From assembly GCA_030407315.1 (NCBI GenBank), contig JALQPE010003282.1, forward strand, positions 97,990-161,989: 64,000 nucleotides of DNA, written 5' to 3'. Every line of letters begins with the position of its first letter. Position 1 is the stretch's first letter. The notes under the pieces are model-generated. The model had not been told where the DNA came from. It did not search any database and saw only the letters and a list, made by a program, of their open reading frames with translations. The position numbers and the translations under genes were made by a program. The stretch comes from Asparagopsis taxiformis (Eukaryota; Rhodophyta; Florideophyceae; Bonnemaisoniales; Bonnemaisoniaceae). Below, piece after piece: positions 44,992-55,244 of this stretch.

Positions 44992-45672
44992 TGTGGAACG
45001 ACGTTAGTTCTAGAAGTAGCTGGTACGAGCTACGGACACGCTGTCCTTAACGAAACGAACGAACAGTGCCACCCGCTGGTGTTTGACTGTATGTGGTAGA
45101 AAGGTAGACTCTACTTTTCACCTTCGGAAGGTAGAGTGGTTAGCGAGTAGACACGAGCGTCACGACGCAACAATCCACGCGAGGATTACGTTAACGAACG
45201 AGGTGGCACGTCACCGGAGGCGCTCTCAACCAAGCCCGTAGGCACTACACGCGATCAGCCTCACGTGCGGCGATGGGTAGGGAGTGCGCAGCTCGACGGA
45301 AACAAAGCCTCGTTAGGCGAAACGTAAAACGTAACGTAGAAGTCAGTCGTAGACTAGAGCCGTTGCTCGTTCGATAATTGTCCCCTTTCCCTCCCGGCAC
45401 GATGCCAATACCTATATAGCCACGATGGCATCGCTTTACAGAGTAAACACTGCTCGTAACGTCCCCGAATGGGAAAGGACCTTGTGGGTCGCACGTAGGG
45501 ACCCGTTGGTCCGTTGGCCGTTGCCAGTACGTTCGTTGCACACGTGTGCCGGTGGCGCGCGCGCACACGCCAGCAATGTTCGTGCATTGCTATTATCGCT
45601 GGGGTCCGCCGAAATTCGAATTCCGCGGAAATTGTAATTATTTGCAATTTCGGAATTGCCACGTATACTACA
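44992..45672. mobile_element. Solo-LTR-like insertion 1 in copia (681 bp)
   Basis: Starts TGTGGAACG and ends ACTACA, flanked by AGCTC on both sides (44987-44991, 45673-45677). Removing it with one duplication joins the copia codons ...HRQL|KSSLMAFSDSD in frame. No coding capacity. The restored frame proves the borders. Confidence 0.85.
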
Positions 45673-45746
45673 AGCTCAAGTCCTCTCTCATGGCATTCTC
45701 AGACTCGGATCACGCTGCGTGCCCGGACACACGTCGTTCTACTACA

Positions 45747-46431
45747 TGTAGCAGGTAGAAATCCGCTGGAGCGGCAAACCACCCGACAGGTGTCCCGAGC
45801 CTCGGTAGAGGAAGTGGTAGAGCAGATGAACCTTATAGGTACCCAGCCGGTAGTCTCGTAAGAGAGAAGGTGTCGTTACCCGGAGGGGGTTGTGCGACAA
45901 AGGGGTGCTAACGCGAGAGGCGTATGGATAGAGCGAGTGACGTAATCCGTCGAGCTGTTGGCTAACCCTAAGGCTTTCCCGGAGAGGGGTTGAACAATAG
46001 GTATGCGAACACTGTTCCAGTGGGTCGTAATTCCATTCAAGTTTACGTTACTCTAGAAACCGTGCCTACTGGCTATTCCAGTGGCATATTTTTACTAAGT
46101 CTACTGTAAGCTAGGGTTAGTGGTTAGGAATAAATATCCAGTTATTGACCAACCAGAGCCCAGTTAACGCCACTCGCCTACCCGCGAGGTTATTGCCAGT
46201 TAGGCTTACATTGTAATGTACAGCTGGTTAGCTTAAGTTAGAAATTTGTCCCTTGTGGGGTCTTGGCCGGGGCCGATAGGCCCGAATAGGGTGTTTACAG
46301 CCTTGTGCTTGTCCCAATTACAGAAAACACGCCCAGTTGGCTGGTGCCTTGTGATTGGCACATCCCTTAAGTGGGCACCCAATAGGGAAGCGACACGGCT
46401 CTGGTTGAGAGGACCGCCAGGCGGTATGACA
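45747..46431. mobile_element. Solo-LTR-like insertion 2 in copia (685 bp)
   Basis: Starts TGTAGCAGG and ends GGTATGACA, flanked by CTACA on both sides (45742-45746, 46432-46436). Removal restores RRSTT|GSLIIYNGSPIGW. Its ends differ from insertion 1, so it is a different family. Confidence 0.85.
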
Positions 46432-46920
46432 CTACAGGCAGCCTGATTATCTATAATGGGTCTCCTATCGGGTGGCAGTCCAAACGCCCAGCGCACAGTG
46501 TCCCCATCTACTCACGCCGCCGAATATGTTGCAACGTTCCACACCACCCAGCAACTACTAGCCGTTTCCAACTTCTTTTATGAGACCCGCCACCTTTCCC
46601 GTGCCCAATACCCCTGTACATCGACAACGCCGCCGCCAATGTCACCGCCAAATCCTCTTACCCGACACCCAAGGCACGTCACATTGACATCAAGTACCAC
46701 TGGCTCAAAGAGCAGGTACAAAAAGGGCTCATTGCACCACAGCATATCTCCTCTATTGACAAACCTGCTGATCTATTAATGAAGGCGCTCAAACCGGCCC
46801 AATTCACTCTCAAACTTCCTTTACTCCGCCTCTCAGCGCCCACGGCGCGCGGCGACTGACAAATAACTTTTCTTTTCCGCACCGTGGCCACTTCGCAGCT
46901 CTACCAAATAACTTTACACT

Positions 46921-47030
46921 TGACAAATAACTATATGCTTACAGCCACTTACAGTACTCCTCTAGTACTTTAACCTCCGCCGTCGCTCCACTCCGTCAAT
47001 AAACAGCGAAGGAACACTGTTCTCTTCACA
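46921..47030 (+). repeat. copia 3' LTR (110 bp)
   Basis: Same length as the 5' LTR with one mismatch seen. A partial echo of its first bases (TGACAAATAACTT) occurs at about 46857, at the end of pol. Confidence 0.92.
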
Positions 47031-47273
47031 TTGAACGCTCATAATTTGGCCAGTTATGCGGTCTCTTTAATATTAAACGTCGTAACCAAAATATTGATCG
47101 TGAACGTATGAGAACGTAACACGGAAGACACTTGGCGTAGAGTAGGAGGGTGGTCACTGGAAGTTATCTACGCGGTGACGTCAGTATCCTGTGCAACGAA
47201 ACGGCATGTGTGGATGTAGTTGCAGGATATTGAAAACAAACAATACGGCAACTGTATCCATGTGCGGTAGAAA

Positions 47274-48669
47274 ATGATGAGACAAACACTGCGGCTGATG
47301 AAGTGCATGTACTGTGGTGAATGTTCCGTTGTTGGTAGTAAACCAGGCATTCGTCCGGCACACAGGCACATCATGGAACTTTCACAGACAAGTTTGATAT
47401 TGCCAGAAAATGAATTCGAAGATGATGGCGAAGACGATATTCTCTTCCTTTGTTTCTTGTGGTACGGGCTTCAACACCGACGAGCAAGGAGTGCAGCAAA
47501 TTCACGAAGGAGTCAAAGAACGACTGGCAAATTACCGCGCTTCCAGATGCTTTCTTTCCAATATGTAACGAGAATGCTGAATGAGAAAGAGTTCTGCACA
47601 ACATTTTGCGTCTCTCGTACTATTTTTCAAAACCTTTTGAGTATGGTGGAAGAGTATCAGAATGATGGAGAAACGGAAAAAAATTCTGGCATACTGTGAA
47701 GTACCCTTGGATATATGTTAGGCTATTACACTTCGTATGTTAGCAGGAGGAAGCTTCTTGGATTTAAAACTGTGCTACCGGATTGGAAAAAGTGCAGTTT
47801 ACAAGTTATTCTACGTGATGTGTGCGCATCTGATGGAAGTTCTTCCACTTGAAGGGCTGCCTAGAGATGTAAAAGAGCTGGAAACACTTTCGTATAACTT
47901 CAAAGCTTCACGAAGAAAAGTGAACCCGTTGACGGGCTGTGTCGGTGTATTGGATGGCATCTCCGTGAAAATAGCTAAGCCACACGTAGAAGAACGTCCA
48001 GCAGCCTACTACTGTAGGAAAGGATACTACGCATTGCCAGTGCAGGCATTAGTGGATGCAGATTACCGTTTCAGATCATATTCTGCTCGCTGCGTGGGTT
48101 CAACCCACGACGCTCTAGCTCACTCTGTGTCTGGACTTGCAGTACACATACAGAATGGCGGGATACCAATGGAATTCTGGATATGCGGTGACGAAGCGTA
48201 CCTTTGCAGCGAATGGCTTATAACACCATATCCCAAATCACAAAGCGGTGAAAAGGAGGAGAATTTCAACTACTTCTTATCTTCACACATGGTGTACGTA
48301 GAACAAGCGTTTGGAAATTTGACAGCTCGATGGAGAGTTCTCAAGTCTGGGTTGGAGTTTTCTCTACAAAGAAACTCTCGAATTATATGCTTATACATGA
48401 AGATTCACAACTTTTGCATTGATAATATTGATATAGTAGCGCATCATAGTGGAAGGACGGCTTCAGAAATTGCGATACTTTCTGCTGAAATTGATCTCTG
48501 GAAATATGAATCTAAAGCACTAGAACAAGAACAGAGGGGTGTAGTGCAGTCTAGGCCAAGAAGTTCAAGGGTTTCTTCGACGAAAAGAGATGTGCTCAGA
48601 GATCTCGTTTGGGTTAGTGACTGTAGACGTCCAGAAGAATTTATCGAATCTATTGTTGAAAGCGGATAA
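47274..48669 (+). pseudogene. PIF/Harbinger transposase (second family), frameshifted
   Basis: The main part (47737-48669, 310 codons) is a DDE_4 domain: AITLRMLAGGSFLDL, GCVGVLDGISVKI (first Asp), FWICGDEAYLCSEW (second Asp), and MVYVEQAFGNLTARWRVL (Glu). The N-terminal helical part (FCTTFCVSRTIFQNLLSMVEEYQ) lies upstream in another frame, 47274-47699. They are separated by a one-base shift in the A-run near 47680 and an in-frame TAG just before AITLRM (near 47723). It is distinct from the Harbinger-type gene at 177-1418 in sequence. It is convergent with its probable Myb-like partner. Terminal repeats were not found. Confidence 0.8.
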
Positions 48670-48858
48670 ATGGAGTGAACTTCCTCCGCTCCTTATAAAG
48701 AAATATTAACAGCTGGAGGATTCCATTGATGAAATAAAAGTAATACAAACATAGTTTCTAATAGCGATTGATTTGAATGAACTATATGTTTTCCACTTTA
48801 GAAAAGACGAAAAGGGCTTTACATTGTAACAACGTAGAGAATCATAAACCTTTGTAAC

Positions 48859-50069
48859 CTATCTTTGTGCTTCTGAGATCATTTTGAAGTATCTTCCTTC
48901 CATGTTGTCGAAATGTCTTTGTGCCGCGGCAACGAACCTCTCATTGCCAGACTCTTTAGCTTTTTCGAGAGTTATAGCTGCCTTTGCAACGAAAGACATT
49001 ATTTTGTCTTCCTGTTCTGCTGAGGTTATCACGCCGTTCAATTCATTGAATCCCCAACTCGTACTATGTTCATTAGAACTTCTCACGTTTTCATCTACTG
49101 ATTTTCTGCTTTTGATGACACCTTGTAACTGCATAATTTGCAAATCAGCAAGCTCTGTCATTTTGTTGCATGTTTTATCAAATAGCTCACCACCACTCCC
49201 AAATGCATCATCTACGCTGCGCCGTTTCTCTTTTAACTTAGAGTTTTGTGGTGAATCACATGAAGTTCTCTAATTTGCCTTAGCACGCTCACTATTTGTA
49301 CCACATGCGGCAGATCCACACTCGTCGTATCCAATTTCATCGTGTCCTTTTGGGTCTATCGTCTTACATACTAGACGGAGGAAGCAGTCATCTGCGCTTT
49401 GTAATCCTAATCTAGCAACTGTGAAAATTATATACGCGCGCTTGCCACCTGCAGATAATTCTCCATTTTCAAGACGATGCATGAATTTTGGGAAGCATTG
49501 CGGCTCATTCTGGCCAGATTGCTGCCATTGCTTCATTGGGGCGGTGAATGCAGAACGCCCATCAACAAAGGCGTCTTTGAGTTTGGAAGCTTCTCGATAT
49601 GATTTAGGTTTTTAAGGTCCACTTCCAGTCCGTCTACTCTTCCTCTGAAATCTTCTTTGGCTGCTATTTCATCGTTATTAAACTGGTTCTCGACTACCTC
49701 CCAGAACGAGTCTCTGGAAATTCTTCGGTCTAGTTGGTTCCTATTCAATGTGCTTTCTGTAGCTTGCATCACTGCAGCACGGGTTTTTTGGTCATCTCTC
49801 AAGATTGCCATCAGTCTGGCAAACTCATGCAGAGTGAAAGGGCTACTTTCATTCTTTCCTTGCAGATTCTTTGTTGACGACAGAGGATATATATCAATTA
49901 CCTCACTAGATTCATGACCACTAAACCAATCATGCTTGCCTCCGTTACCATTTCTTTTATACCAAGCTTTTTGGAGCTGTTCAGCTTCGGGACTACTCAG
50001 CACTTCAAGCATCTCTTCCATGGATGGTTCTCTGAATACATTCTCAGGGTACTTGTTAATGTTCTTCAA
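48859..50069 (-). pseudogene. Myb/SANT-like partner protein of the Harbinger element, broken
   Basis: Leftward, the frame 50069-49533 includes NRNQLDRRISRDSFWEVVENQFNN-type sequence, a helix-rich trihelix/Myb-like DNA-binding domain seen in Harbinger accessory proteins. The frame shifts near 49590; 49536-49270 continues (QNEPQCFPKFMHRLENGEL). An in-frame TAG at 49270-49272 separates it from the C-terminal part 49161-48859 (KAAITLEKAKESGNERFVAAAQ). Harbinger elements use such a protein to bring the transposase to the nucleus and ends. Assignment rests on context and weak motif likeness. Confidence 0.6.
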
Positions 50070-50227
50070 GAACCGATTGGTGTCTCTGCAATCGGTATTT
50101 TTCGGATAGGATTTCCGATAGAGACTTTCCAGACGTATGCAGAAAGTTGATCTTTATCATGGCTCTTGTGATGAGAACATTTTTGACACCTCCAACTCGC
50201 ATCACTACGGTGTTGAGAATGAAGAAA

Positions 50228-50560
50228 GACAGTAAAAATTACTGTCTGGCCAAGACAGTGCGCGGAGACAGTAAAATTTACTGTCTGGAAATTTCAGAAT
50301 ACTGCTGCAGCAGTAAACTGGCACGAAATCTGGACAGTACCAAAAACAGTAAAATTTACTGTCCAGAACAGTAAATTTTACTGTCCGGAAGTGTTGCCGC
50401 CAGACAGTATGTGCAGACAGTACATTTTACTGTCTGAGGCAATGCATTGTATTGTATTACTGCACTGTCTGGGGAAATCTGTAGACAGTAGTGTAGATAG
50501 CAAATTGTATTGTCCGCGGGTAGTACCGTGCATTGGTTCACAACACTGTCTGGTGGAGTG
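50228..50560. repeat. Cluster of ACAGTA / TACTGT hairpins
   Basis: Units such as ACAGTAAAATTTACTGT and its inverse occur back to back (50228-50250, 50268-50287, 50346-50395, 50413-50435 and weaker ones to 50560), each able to fold on itself. The cluster lies directly beyond the Myb-like gene. It could be a terminal region of the Harbinger element, a nested MITE, or the left end of the cassette to the right. Confidence 0.7.
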
Positions 50561-51100
50561 GACTTGAGAGGAAATATGGAGCATAGTGTTGGTGTGAAGG
50601 TAAATTTTGGAATGGTGTGTGGTATACGACTATAATAATTGTGATAGTAATTGTGATGGTGCTTTACAGATAGTTGGGTGCAGGGAAGCTAGATGTTGAA
50701 TAGGACGTAGAATGAAAGATTGGGAGAACAGAACATATCTGGTTTGTCTCACCGTAAGGAGAGAATGCACAGAGTAGCTATATTATGCTGAGTTTAGCAT
50801 TTCAAATTATACCTATCTATCTTTGAATTGAAAGTGTCGAGTAGGAGACGTCAGTCTGGTAGCGAGGTGTGGTATGTACAGGACGTGGGTTGTGGCAAAG
50901 GAAAGAATACGCACCATCCACCACTAAATTATGAAAAATAACCGTTACGGAGCACTGGGAAGCATTATTATTATTATGTAGAGTAGAACAGGATGGATGC
51001 ATCCACTGGAATGATATTTGCTACAACACTGCTGTGCTAAGCGTGACATCCTTCCTTCAAAGCAATTCTCCTTTTAGCAAACTCCAATTGCAAATTAAAG
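50561..51100. other. Upstream region of the coiled-coil gene
   Basis: AT-rich, no gene seen; it probably contains the promoter of the gene at 51101. Confidence 0.4.
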
Positions 51101-52620
51101 ATGAATCCCGAAACCTCCGTAAGCATCGCCGCATTTTCCGAAATAACGCGTGAGGGCTTTTCGAACATCGCTGCAGAGCTGAAAGCCCTGAGTGATAAAA
51201 TGGATGCCGTCGAGAAGAGCACCATTCAATTACGCGAGACTCTCGGAAATGTCGCCAAGACTGTCTCCATGCTAAACACCGATATGCAGGAGGTCAAGAG
51301 CATCGTCGATGGGCTTCTGAGCCAGGGACAAGGACATCCGAAGAAGATCGCCTCCGAGAAGGACAGGGAACGTCTCCGCATTGCGCAGGATACGGAGAAA
51401 TCGTTCACGTTCGAAATGGTGTGTGCTGTGCTGTGTGCTGTTGTTCCAACGTACACGAAGGCAATGGTGGATAAGAGGGATAGGCATTTCAACGGATTCC
51501 AGCTAATCAATACGATGATGTTCGCCAGGCAGAGCAATGAGCGAAAGGATGTGTTCAATAGGACGCTTGCCGGCCGGAACCACATTGAATTGCGCTGCCA
51601 AGTTGTGACCTCTTTAATCAAGAATACGTGTCAAAACAATTCTTTCAGAGAGGGAGGAGACCGTTCCAGCTCCAATGGAACGTCGGAAGGTATCGAACGG
51701 TGGAGGGCGCGGGGGTATGTGACTACCGGGACCATTGAGGAGACAATTCGCGGAACGGACTCTGCTCGCATGGATGGAATGCATGGGACGTCCGAGGGAA
51801 GTGATGGGGCCGCTCGAAAGCAGAAGCGAAGAAAGGTTGGTGACAATGGGCCGTTGCACAGAAAGGAGGTAGGCATCACTGTGACGAAATCGGCACTCAC
51901 AGCAGTGACCGGGTTTATGAACAAGTCCAGAGATCATGTGCGAAACCGGTTCATCCGAGATCTTGGATTCGTTCTATACAGTGGGTTTCAAGGTTCAGTC
52001 CGAATGGAGCATCATTTGCACGACGGTGGGCTGGACATTGAGTCAGTTCCAAGTCTGTACTCGGCGCAGAGGAAAATGAATGCAGCGGAGCGTGCAGCAA
52101 TGGATGACAAGAATATGAAGATTCTTCGCGACTTCATTGCGTGCGAAAAGAAATGCTATTCAAAGTCGAGTACGAAGTTCAAATAATTGGAGAACCGGAC
52201 AAGAGGTTTTTGACTAGGAGGATCAATTTAGTAGAGGTTGCACTGAACTTTGCAGTCGCCTACACGCAATGTTCTGATAAGAACATGTTCCTGCGACGTT
52301 CAGAATACTCCTTGCAATTCATCTACATACTTGCATACGGGTTCCGAACGATTTTGAAATTTCAAAGTGGAACAGAGGTGGAAGGAGCGCAAATCCGGAA
52401 ATCAATGAAGCAGTGAAACTGCTTCTTCCCGGGGAGCGGGTGAGTAGTCGGTTCATGAATGAGGAGGTTTTGACTATATCGCGTGATAGATATGAAGAAC
52501 TGAATGTAGACGATGGGGGGAATCAGTGCTGGAGGAGAGCTTCAGGTCTATGGAAGAGGACGGAGGAGATGCAGAATATGTGAAGGTATTCGTCGATGAT
52601 GAAATCGAGAATGAAGGGGA
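51101..52620 (+). pseudogene. Coiled-coil protein of unknown family, frameshifted near its end
   Basis: The first frame (51101-52186, 361 aa) begins at an ATG and has a heptad-like helix at about 15-85 (ALSDKMDAVEKSTIQLRETL, NTDMQEVKSIVDGLL). A conserved-looking helical part follows (FTFEMVCAVLCAVVPTYTKAM, FNGFQLINTMMF), then a charged, low-complexity linker with a KQKRRK nuclear-localisation-like cluster, and a last block (NRFIRDLGFVLYSGF). Coding continues in a second frame from about 52150 (LVEVALNFAVAYTQCSD) and a third from about 52395 (NPEINEAVKLLLPGERV), so two frameshifts break the C-terminus. I recognise no family. Its position suggests membership in the same cassette as the ParB-methyltransferase gene. 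Confidence 0.55.
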
Positions 52621-52850
52621 GTAGTATCGGATGAAACCAGTTTCGGTGTAGTAGACGAAGAATGAAGAAATAAAATTTCTGTTGAGTTGAATTTTGTAAT
52701 AGATGGAAGTAGATAGATGCGAGACATCAGGAAACCAGTCAGACGATAGTGTCAAGTCGAAGGAAAAGCGCAGAGACAGGTAGTGGAATAGTCGAAGTAG
52801 GAAGGGGCGAGGGTATCCGTCTTTACTAGAAATTGATGGCCACAGGAGCT
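52621..52850. other. Short non-coding gap
   Basis: Shared 3' side of two convergent genes; nothing else seen. Confidence 0.4.
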
Positions 52851-54254
52851 CTAGAATGGAATACCCAGGAACAGGATAACTACGGATAGGTGTGCTTTAT
52901 CATTTTTGCTCCGGACTGCAGGTGGAGGAGAGGGTGGGTGGGTAGTGTCTGAATCCGCATTGAAGCCAAGACGAGAGATAGCCTCATAGCCAATGTCTTC
53001 AAGCTCCTGGCATATAGTAGTACCACTGAAAATACAGCAAGGTAAGCGTAGATGTAGTGTACCAAACGTCTCTGCGGTTGATAGAGGCTGGAAAGTGCTG
53101 TAACAAGCTCGGCGCTGAATACGTCTCCACAGTAACGAAAACGTTGCTCCATAAGTAACAGTAGCCTTATCACGTAGGTGGAAAGAGTCCACGATGCTAG
53201 ACTGTGATAGTTGGCTAAGACATAGGGGATGTAAAAATGTATTGTTGACATGGTCAAACTCGTAGGAGTCTCTGCAAAGAACTGTCATACGTTGGTCTGG
53301 GCTGGACAGGACGTAAGCAGATGAGCCGACGAGAAATGCGGAAGAAGGAGCATCATGAGAGCAATCAACGTCGACTAGATTTCCTAAAATTCGGACAATC
53401 GATGAGCTGCCTCCATCGCGTTCCGCCCTGCTCTTCACCAATATTTTCTGGAACCCGTGTTGCGAGGTACCTATGGAGTCACATAGTGCCTGAAAGGTGG
53501 GGAAAATGATGGAAAGATCCGACTCATTTCCAGAGGGAAAGGTGATGTCCTCAAAGGACGGCTGGAAGAGAACGTCACGATTCTCTTTCGCCTTGCATTG
53601 AATGGCAATAGTGCGGAATTGAGCAAGGGAGCAGTCAGCCTGTACTCTGATTTCTTCTTGCGATGTTTGTCGCATTCCCCTGGAGTGCTCGGATTTTGTC
53701 ATCCGGAGGGAGAGGGGCTTGTCCGTGTACACACCAAGCTTCTGAAACAGAATGCTACATACAGTCAGAGCAGAGGAGGTCATGGAGCTGTTGGAATCGA
53801 ATGGAGGGGGAAGAGGATGTTTGGCAGCTGACTCCAGCTTTTCCAATCTTGCCAGCATTTCTGCTATGGTCTTCTTCATTTGATCCGCAGTGCAATCTTG
53901 AAGGATGCCGCGGTGGCGGTGGCGAGTGTGGTCAATGCCGTAGTCCGGGTCTCTCTCTGCTGGGGATGCAGGTGAGTCCATACTGCGAAGCTCACCACTT
54001 CGCCACGGGAGAACCCTTCCGGAATCCTTGTCGACGAGCTCGTTACGATCTGAAATCTTGACTTGAGAAAGGGTAGAGTCGAAACCATATTCAGCTTTGT
54101 ATTCGAGCAATGCATGGAGGAATGGGTCTGTTTCAGTCTTGACCTGAGTAATTTCCTTGACGATTGCAGACCACCACACAATTTTTCGTTTCCTCCCAAA
54201 CGGCCGAAGTTCCCATTGAACTTCTATAACGTCGTTTGGAGCGAGAGGAAGCAT
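52851..54254 (-). CDS. Unknown 467 aa protein, possible Tudor-like N-terminus
   Basis: An uninterrupted frame starts at the ATG at 54254. Residues 1-40 read NDVIEVQWELRPFGRKRKIV then WWSAIVKEI, the pattern of a Tudor/Agenet-type barrel (hydrophobic strand, then W-x-A-x-V), a fold that often reads methylated Lys or Arg. A short helix with QMKKTIAEMLARLEKLESAA follows, then an unknown C-terminal domain of ~280 residues including CKAKENRDVLFQPSFEDITF and SLLWRRIQRRACY. It is transcribed away from the methyltransferase gene; their start codons are about 510 bases apart, so they may share a bidirectional promoter. The Tudor likeness is an inference from a short motif. Confidence 0.65.
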   Translation of the reverse strand: MLPLAPNDVIEVQWELRPFGRKRKIVWWSAIVKEITQVKTETDPFLHALLEYKAEYGFDSTLSQVKISDRNELVDKDSGRVLPWRSGELRSMDSPASPAERDPDYGIDHTRHRHRGILQDCTADQMKKTIAEMLARLEKLESAAKHPLPPPFDSNSSMTSSALTVCSILFQKLGVYTDKPLSLRMTKSEHSRGMRQTSQEEIRVQADCSLAQFRTIAIQCKAKENRDVLFQPSFEDITFPSGNESDLSIIFPTFQALCDSIGTSQHGFQKILVKSRAERDGGSSSIVRILGNLVDVDCSHDAPSSAFLVGSSAYVLSSPDQRMTVLCRDSYEFDHVNNTFLHPLCLSQLSQSSIVDSFHLRDKATVTYGATFSLLWRRIQRRACYSTFQPLSTAETFGTLHLRLPCCIFSGTTICQELEDIGYEAISRLGFNADSDTTHPPSPPPAVRSKNDKAHLSVVILFLGIPF

Positions 54255-54767
54255 GTTGGGATAGCTATGGGATAGAATTGTTGTATTAGTGAAAGCCTAA
54301 CCGTTACCTTCTGCTAAAGAGTAGTATATACTAGGAGGATTGGAAAGGTCGAGAAGAGATGTTTAGGTGGTGTAGAAATAGAATGGACAATTGACAAAAT
54401 TGACACGTCAGTGTGGATGATGTCTGCCATGAACTGATTGCAGCATAAAATTTGATGTGAATAATCGTTCTAGAAGTGAATGTCGGATGCATACGATTGG
54501 ACTACAAAGATACGCTTAGAGATGTTACGGGGCCCAATAAATTGCATGGAAAAATATTTTGAGTATTACTTTAGTATTACATTGATTATTGAGCTAACAG
54601 TCGATGTAGTTATCTTGTAAAGGTTCGGACAGGGGTGGAAAGGAAACAGCCACCGAAGTGCTACCACTCGCTGACACTTTGTTTTAAACAACCAACTTCT
54701 GCTTTGCGCCACCCTGGTCAAGCAGCAACCAACTATCCCTTTCTTAAAAACTCTACCTTTGTTCGCC
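54255..54767. promoter_or_regulatory. Divergent intergenic region, candidate bidirectional promoter
   Basis: It separates the start codons of the 467 aa gene (minus) and the ParB-like gene (plus). TATATACT (54327-54337 region) is a TATA candidate for the minus gene. No terminal repeat was found. Confidence 0.4.
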
Positions 54768-55244
54768 ATGGAAGGAACGTTCCACAATCACGGTGAAAAG
54801 CACGACGGATGGGTGTTCATCGACCCCAATCAAGTCAGCAAATTCGTATCGATTCGCGATGTTGATGCAAGTCATGTGGAAGCGCTCATGGAGAGCATTC
54901 GCAACAGCGGTTATGACACAGCTCATCCCGTGACTGGCAGGTTTCGAGAAGGCGTTCTGGAGATATTGGATGGAGCGCACCGCTGCATGGCAATTGTACG
55001 TGGAATGGAGAAGGGCGTCTTTCCTCCTGGCGTTACGATTCCTATGCGAGAAGAGTCTATCGTGGCGGACACCAACAGCAGTACTGCTGTTGTGCTGGAC
55101 CGTGTGAGAGCGACGACATCCAACGACATTGCAGGCCTGCAAAGGCGCATGATGTTTGTTGAGTATCTGATGATCGCCGTTGATCTCAGAGACGAGTACT
55201 GGGTCCAAAAGGAAAGGACAAGTACGCTCATATTTCGTCTGTGA
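54768..55244 (+). CDS. ParB-like domain, N-terminal part of ParB-methyltransferase-SET protein
   Basis: This 158 aa frame starts at an ATG in strong context (TTCGCCATGG). It has a ParB/Srx-type N-terminal fold: VFIDPNQVSKFVSIRD, DASHVEALMESIRNSGYD (helix before the active loop) and VLEILDGAHRCMAIVRG, where DGAHR (68-72) matches the D-G-x-H-R nucleotide-binding motif of ParB. It ends at TGA 55242-55244. The next frame, open from about 55200 (KGKDKYAHISSVRMADVLGW), is the natural continuation, so a one-base shift near 55200 splits one gene in two. ParB domains bind CTP or DNA in bacteria and often precede DNA methyltransferases in phages. Sequencing error, mutation or programmed frameshifting could explain the split. 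Confidence 0.75.
   Translation: MEGTFHNHGEKHDGWVFIDPNQVSKFVSIRDVDASHVEALMESIRNSGYDTAHPVTGRFREGVLEILDGAHRCMAIVRGMEKGVFPPGVTIPMREESIVADTNSSTAVVLDRVRATTSNDIAGLQRRMMFVEYLMIAVDLRDEYWVQKERTSTLIFRL

Larger units (their letters stand above)
41908..46859 (+). pseudogene. copia pol (protease, integrase, RT, RNase H), interrupted
   Basis: The protease motif YILDSGADPTQF is near 42340; a zinc-knuckle-like CTIHGSLYHSTSEC stretch precedes it. The pre-integrase segment CSGCAVGKTSAAPF (near 43060) and the integrase core with DITSENAREYYSSDL and PQENALAERVNQT follow. RT has KVRCTVRGDKQIPG, AIHSDLEAAFLHE, YGSKQACK and the active-site ITVDDFLV. RNase H (AFSDSDHAACPDTRRST, then THAAEYVATFHTT) is split by two insertions. 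In-frame stops lie at 42886, 42979, 43177 and 44830, with frameshifts near 46480 and 46605. The terminal part KARHIDIKYHWLKEQV is still readable. No functional polyprotein can be made. Confidence 0.85.
40820..47030 (+). mobile_element. Full-length Ty1/copia retrotransposon with two nested insertions
   Basis: Two 110 bp LTRs (40820-40929 and 46921-47030, starting TGACAAATAAC, ending CTTCACA, one mismatch seen) flank gag and pol in order Gag, protease, integrase, RT, RNase H. The 5 bp target duplication TTGAA lies directly outside (40815-40819, 47031-47035). Integrase upstream of RT defines Ty1/copia. Two TG...CA segments (44992-45672 and 45747-46431), each with its own 5 bp duplication, are inserted in the RNase H region; without them the element is about 4.8 kb. 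Near-identical LTRs suggest a young insertion, yet pol carries several stops. Confidence 0.93.

Noticed and set aside
50228..50560. CRISPR-like array
   Set aside because: Repeats are palindromic, irregular in spacing and without constant-length spacers; the context is eukaryotic.
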